From: Hyphomicrobiales bacterium
GTDB taxonomy: Bacteria > Pseudomonadota > Alphaproteobacteria > Rhizobiales > Rhizobiaceae
NCBI GenBank assembly: GCA_900465685.1
Contig: UEGR01000003.1
Location: 238,997 to 302,996 of the forward strand
Length of the DNA stretch: 64,000 nucleotides
Direction: 5' to 3'
Under the pieces are notes generated by a model. That model saw nothing but the letters and a program-made list of their open reading frames with translations. It was not told the origin of the DNA and made no database searches. The translations under genes and the position numbers were made by a program. Numbering within the stretch: the stretch's first letter is position 1; each line of letters begins with the position of its first letter. Below, in pieces: positions 60,552-64,000 of this stretch.

Positions 60552-61879
60552 CCCCAGTTCTCGATGCGCAGTTTCGAGCCGTCGGAAAAGCGGGAAATGT
60601 GGAACGGCGATGGATCAACCACCGGCGTTTCACCGCTGACCATATCCGCAACCAGACGGCCAGCGCCGGGGCCGATGCCGAAGCCGTGGCCCGAGAAGCC
60701 GGTTGCGACGATCAGGCCTTCAACACCGGGGATCGGCGAAATGGTCGGAATGATATCCGGCATGGTATCGATCATCCCCGCCCATTCCTGTGCAATCGAG
60801 ACGGATGCAAAGGCAGGGATTGCCTGTTTCAGTTTTGCCAGAATGGCCGCATTGGCAGCGCGGTGTGGTTCCGGGTCGAGTATGCGGACTTTCTCGAAGA
60901 TCGAGACCTGATCGGCGGGACGCAGCTTCCACTGGAACGCTTCTTCAAAAAAGCGCTGTCCGAAACGAAAGCGCACATTGAACCATTCGCCGCTCGACAG
61001 CGAGGGAAGAAAATCCTTCAGATAGCGGAAGCTGTCGGGGACGATATCGGCGATTGAGCCGCCGAGGCTCGCGACCGTATAGCCGCCGTCGAGCCGCTTG
61101 CGCAGCGCAAAATCCGAATAGGCGATGGCAGGTTCGACACCAGCCTCAATCGGCGTGGTGCGGAACACCGACGAGCGCACCTTGAGCTGCGGCAGGCGGG
61201 CGTTGAACTCCGATATGATCAGGCGCGACCAGGCACCGCCAGCCACCACGACAGCCTCACAACGCACGCGGCCCTTTTCCGTCAGAACGGCGGTGACGCG
61301 GCCATTGGTCGTTTCGATGCCGCGTACTGCGCAATTCTGCATGATGACAGCACCGTCTTCCTGCGCCTTGGCGGCAAAGGCGGGCACTGCCTTTTGCGGC
61401 TCTGCGCGACCGTCGAGCGGCGTGATCATGCCGCCAGCAAGGCGACGAGTCAGGCCGGGAGCCAGTGCTTCGGCCTGCTGGCTGTTCAGAATGTCGGTTT
61501 CAATGCCATGTTCGCGGGCAGCGGCAATCCACTGCTCAAAATTCGCCATCTGTTCGGCTTTTTCAGCCGCATAGGCGATGCCGGTCACGCGGAAGCCGGT
61601 TTCGCGGCCTGTGCGCTCGTTCATTCCATCCCAAAGCCGCATGCTTTCGACGATCAGCGGCATTTCGCGGGTATCGCGGCCCGTGCGACGGCACCAGCCC
61701 CAGTTGCGGCTGGATTGCTCGCCTGCAATTTCACCCTTCTCGAACAGGGCGACGGGAATGCCGCGTTCGGCCAGAAACAGGGCGGTGGAAACACCGATAA
61801 CGCCGCCGCCGATAATGGCAATTTTCGTTTCTTGCGGCAGGCGTTCGGCTGTCGCGACCTTGTCCGTGACGGGCCCCAT
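60548..61879 (-). CDS. DAO-family FAD-dependent oxidoreductase
   Basis: This 443-residue flavoprotein has the FAD fingerprint IAIIGGGVIGVSTALFLAERGIPVALFEKGEIAGEQSSRN at about residues 19-58, the family SSRNWGWCR motif and a C-terminal VATGFSGHGFGIGPGAGRLVADMV. Members oxidise glycine, sarcosine, D-amino acids or similar amines. ATG at 61879 has AGGAG seven bases upstream. It is divergent from a ferric-iron-type ABC ATPase gene, but a functional link is not clear. Confidence 0.83.
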   Translation of the reverse strand: MGPVTDKVATAERLPQETKIAIIGGGVIGVSTALFLAERGIPVALFEKGEIAGEQSSRNWGWCRRTGRDTREMPLIVESMRLWDGMNERTGRETGFRVTGIAYAAEKAEQMANFEQWIAAAREHGIETDILNSQQAEALAPGLTRRLAGGMITPLDGRAEPQKAVPAFAAKAQEDGAVIMQNCAVRGIETTNGRVTAVLTEKGRVRCEAVVVAGGAWSRLIISEFNARLPQLKVRSSVFRTTPIEAGVEPAIAYSDFALRKRLDGGYTVASLGGSIADIVPDSFRYLKDFLPSLSSGEWFNVRFRFGQRFFEEAFQWKLRPADQVSIFEKVRILDPEPHRAANAAILAKLKQAIPAFASVSIAQEWAGMIDTMPDIIPTISPIPGVEGLIVATGFSGHGFGIGPGAGRLVADMVSGETPVVDPSPFHISRFSDGSKLRIENWG

Positions 61880-62096
61880 GGTCATTCTCCTGAAGTGTGA
61901 TTGGGCATGCGGAAGAGTGCCGACCATGCTCCGCTTTTTGCTCGCAATCAACCAAGTTGATACTCAAAGCAACATCGAATTCTTAAAAAGATGGAGGTGC
62001 TTATCCAGTTCTTGAGAAAATCGGTCCTGTTTTGGTGGCGAAGCTGAAAAACAGTGTCTATATGCGGCAGAATGGATATGGGGATTCCGGTCAGGC

Positions 62097-63194
62097 ATGG
62101 ACGCGCGAAATCAGATTGAGCAATTGCAGGAAGAGGTCGGAGCATCCGGCCCGGCTCTGACGCTTTCGGGCGTTACCCGCCAGTTTGGCTCTGTCCTTGC
62201 GCTCAATAATGTGTCGCTCGATGTGCAGGCAGGTGAAATCATCTGTCTCGTCGGCCATTCCGGCTGCGGCAAGACCTCCATGCTGCGGATTATTGCCGGT
62301 ATCGACGCACCCGATGGTGGCTTGCTGACCATGGGCGGCAAGGTACTGGCTTCTCCAACCACATTCGTGGAACCTGACAAGCGCAATATCGGCGTTGTCT
62401 TTCAGGATTATGCGCTGTTTCCGCATTTGAGCGTGCGCGACAATGTCCTGTTTGGTCTGCGGAAAATGCGCCGCGATGCGGCACAAGATCGGGTGCGCGA
62501 ACTGCTCGAACTTGTCGGCCTGTCGCATATGGCAGACCGTTATCCGCATATGCTGTCGGGCGGTGAGCAGCAGCGCGTGGCGCTGATACGAGCGCTGGCG
62601 CCCAAGCCGCATCTTCTGTTGATGGATGAGCCGTTTTCCAATCTGGATCGGGGTCTGCGGGCAAAGGTGCGTCGCGAGACGGTCAGCCTGTTGCGTGCGC
62701 TCGGCACCACAGCAATCATCGTGACGCATGAGGCGGAAGAAGCGCTGTCGACCGGCGACCGCGTCGTGCTGATGCGTGCGGGCGAGATCGTTCAAAGCGG
62801 CACCGCACGCGATCTTCATGATCGTCCCGAAAGCCGTTATGCGGCGGACTTCTTTTGCGATTTCAATGTCATTTCCGGCGCATTGCAGGGCAGCACGGTA
62901 GAAACCGCTTTTGGTTCGTTCAAAGCGCCGAAAGCGCTGCAATCCGCTAGGGACGTGTCTGTCTATCTGCGTCCCGGCGATCTGCATATTGTTGGAGATG
63001 ACGATGCCGTTTCCGGCGATCTGCGATGCCTGATCGAGATGCGCACCTTCCTCGGCGAAACGGAGGAGCTGGTGCTCCATGCCGACGCTGCCCCATTGCG
63101 CTTGCGTCTGCGCACGCCCATCCATGTGCCAAGCACCGTCAATCATGTGTTTGTTCGTTTCGACCGCGATAAGGCCTTGATCTTCCACAGCTGA
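62097..63194 (+). CDS. ABC transporter ATP-binding protein, ferric iron (FbpC/SfuC) type
   Basis: This 365-residue ATPase has Walker A GHSGCGKTS, Q-loop VVFQDYALFPHLSV, signature LSGGEQQRVALIRAL, Walker B LLLMDEPFSNLD and switch VTHEAEEAL. A C-terminal TOBE-like region of about 110 residues follows (YLRPGDLHIV, then LHADAAPLRLRLRTP). This matches iron(III)/thiamine/polyamine-type importers. The binding protein gene downstream points to iron. The permease is presumably beyond the window. Confidence 0.85.
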   Translation: MDARNQIEQLQEEVGASGPALTLSGVTRQFGSVLALNNVSLDVQAGEIICLVGHSGCGKTSMLRIIAGIDAPDGGLLTMGGKVLASPTTFVEPDKRNIGVVFQDYALFPHLSVRDNVLFGLRKMRRDAAQDRVRELLELVGLSHMADRYPHMLSGGEQQRVALIRALAPKPHLLLMDEPFSNLDRGLRAKVRRETVSLLRALGTTAIIVTHEAEEALSTGDRVVLMRAGEIVQSGTARDLHDRPESRYAADFFCDFNVISGALQGSTVETAFGSFKAPKALQSARDVSVYLRPGDLHIVGDDDAVSGDLRCLIEMRTFLGETEELVLHADAAPLRLRLRTPIHVPSTVNHVFVRFDRDKALIFHS

Positions 63195-63280
63195 TTTCGA
63201 TTGGTTCGCTTTTGCCCGGCGCGGCGATTGACCGAACCAGAAACAGCTAATATAAGTTGATTGCATCACTCATCATTTAA

Positions 63281-63297
63281 TTTGGAATTATTCCAAA
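63281..63297. promoter_or_regulatory. Irr-like palindrome upstream of the iron-binding protein gene
   Basis: TTTGGAA-TTA-TTCCAAA is a perfect inverted repeat with seven-base arms. It differs from the Irr iron control element TTTAGAA-N3-TTCTAAA only by A-to-G at one symmetric position. It ends one base before the GGAGG of the binding-protein gene, so bound protein would block initiation or early elongation. Confidence 0.6.
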
Positions 63298-63307
63298 CGG
63301 AGGTAAA

Positions 63308-64000
63308 ATGCCCATTTTCGCGCGTGCCAGCCTTGCTCTCATTGCAGCGACATTTCTATCTGGAACTGCTTCCGCCAATGAGGTGAACATTTACACAACG
63401 CGCGAACCGGGCCTGATCCAGCCTCTGCTTGACGCATTCAAGGCGTCGACGGGCATTACGGTCAATACGGTGTTTCTGAAGGATGGTCTGGCCGAGCGCG
63501 TTGCTTCGGAAGGCGCAAGCTCCCCAGCTGACATTCTGATGACCGTCGATGCGGGCAACCTTGTCGATCTCGCGGAAAAGGGACTGACGCAGCCGGTCGA
63601 ATCCAAGACGCTGAGCGAAGCCGTGCCGGAACAGCTCCGTGACGCGAAGGGCAACTGGTATGCCTTATCGCTGCGCGCCCGTGTTGTATATGCCGCAAAG
63701 GATCTGGAACTCGACGCCATCAATTACGAAGACCTGTCCGACCCGAAGTGGAAAGGCAAGATCTGCATTCGCGCTGGTCAGCATCCTTACAATACCGCGC
63801 TTTTTGCCGATTACATCGCCCATTACGGTGCAGAAAAGACCGAAGCCTGGCTGACCGGCCTGAAGGCCAATCTGGCCCGCAAGGCTGCCGGTGGCGACCG
63901 CGACGGCGCCAAGGATATTGTCGGTGGCATTTGCGATATCGCCGTTGCCAATTCCTATTATGTCGGCCTGATGCGGTCGGGTAAGGGCGGCGATGAGCAG
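63308..64000 (+). CDS. Ferric iron ABC transporter substrate-binding protein (partial)
   Basis: The first 231 residues of a FutA/FbpA-type periplasmic binding protein are present; the gene runs off the window. A signal peptide (ARASLALIAATFLSGTASA) is followed by NEVNIYTTREPGLIQPLLDAF and FLKDGLAERVASEG. The metal-binding region SLRARVVYAAKDL and the NSYYVGLM tyrosine pair, usual iron ligands, are intact. GGAGGTAAA precedes the ATG. Confidence 0.88.
   Translation, partial: MPIFARASLALIAATFLSGTASANEVNIYTTREPGLIQPLLDAFKASTGITVNTVFLKDGLAERVASEGASSPADILMTVDAGNLVDLAEKGLTQPVESKTLSEAVPEQLRDAKGNWYALSLRARVVYAAKDLELDAINYEDLSDPKWKGKICIRAGQHPYNTALFADYIAHYGAEKTEAWLTGLKANLARKAAGGDRDGAKDIVGGICDIAVANSYYVGLMRSGKGGDEQ

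Noticed and set aside
1-64000. CRISPR array, prophage, insertion sequence, tRNA or rRNA
   Set aside because: No regularly spaced repeats, transposase, integrase, phage structural gene or cloverleaf-like sequence was recognised in the window.

Overview
The window reads as part of the genome, probably the second chromosome, of a Brucellaceae-type member of the Rhizobiales (Ochrobactrum/Brucella group). The evidence is the gene content: divergent dctA/dctBD with a sigma-54 promoter, iolR-iolCDEB with divergent iolG, putA with an Lrp-type putR, gcvTHP behind a tandem glycine riboswitch, Irr-type iron boxes, and small RNAs with anti-Shine-Dalgarno loops. Base composition looks uniformly moderately GC-rich, except for an AT-rich island near 33.9-35.2 kb. 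I see no rRNA, tRNA, CRISPR array, insertion sequence or prophage. The genus assignment is inference.

Layout. 0-2.8 kb: a NitT/TauT-type ABC importer. 3.1-5 kb: a TetR regulator and a shikimate/quinate dehydrogenase-like gene that share an operator-like 13-mer. 5-9.8 kb: dctA and divergent dctBD (C4-dicarboxylate uptake). 9.95 kb: a candidate small RNA. 10.1-17.6 kb: iron alcohol dehydrogenase, aldehyde dehydrogenase, glutamine-synthetase-like ligase, APC permease and N-formylglutamate-amidohydrolase-like gene, with a divergent RpiR regulator. This set fits a gamma-glutamylated amino-alcohol (ethanolamine-like) route. 18.6-25.4 kb: a RutR-like regulator at the end of an ABC importer/amidase/deaminase/FAD-oxidase operon with a RutR-like operator at its head. 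25.6-28.5 kb: ferredoxin reductase, RidA and an MFS exporter. 28.6-28.9 kb: a three-hairpin anti-SD small RNA and a DUF1127 gene.

29.4-33.9 kb: glycine riboswitch and gcvT-gcvH-gcvP. 33.9-34.9 kb: a tandem duplication of the gcvP 3' end that carries two paralogous 57-residue secreted cysteine-rich peptides, followed by another anti-SD RNA. 35.4-39.7 kb: efeUOB plus a second EfeO-like gene (iron/haem). 39.8-44.1 kb: putR and putA. 44.2-45.0 kb: an inositol-phosphatase-family enzyme. 45.1-52.8 kb: inositol catabolism (iolB, E, D, C, R and divergent iolG). 52.8-56.1 kb: a DUF1612/HTH protein, an OxyR-like regulator, ahpC and ahpD. 56.2-60.6 kb: an MHS transporter, a Met/His/Cys-rich small protein, a multicopper oxidase and sodC. 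60.5-64 kb: a DAO-type oxidoreductase and the start of a ferric-iron-type ABC importer with an Irr-like palindrome.

The theme is catabolism of plant or host-derived carbon and nitrogen (dicarboxylates, inositol, proline, glycine, amino alcohols, N-heterocycles) together with iron, copper and peroxide handling. A glycine-yielding amino-alcohol pathway upstream of gcvTHP would be metabolically coherent. The least explained parts are the duplicated cysteine-rich peptide locus and the three anti-SD hairpin RNAs.
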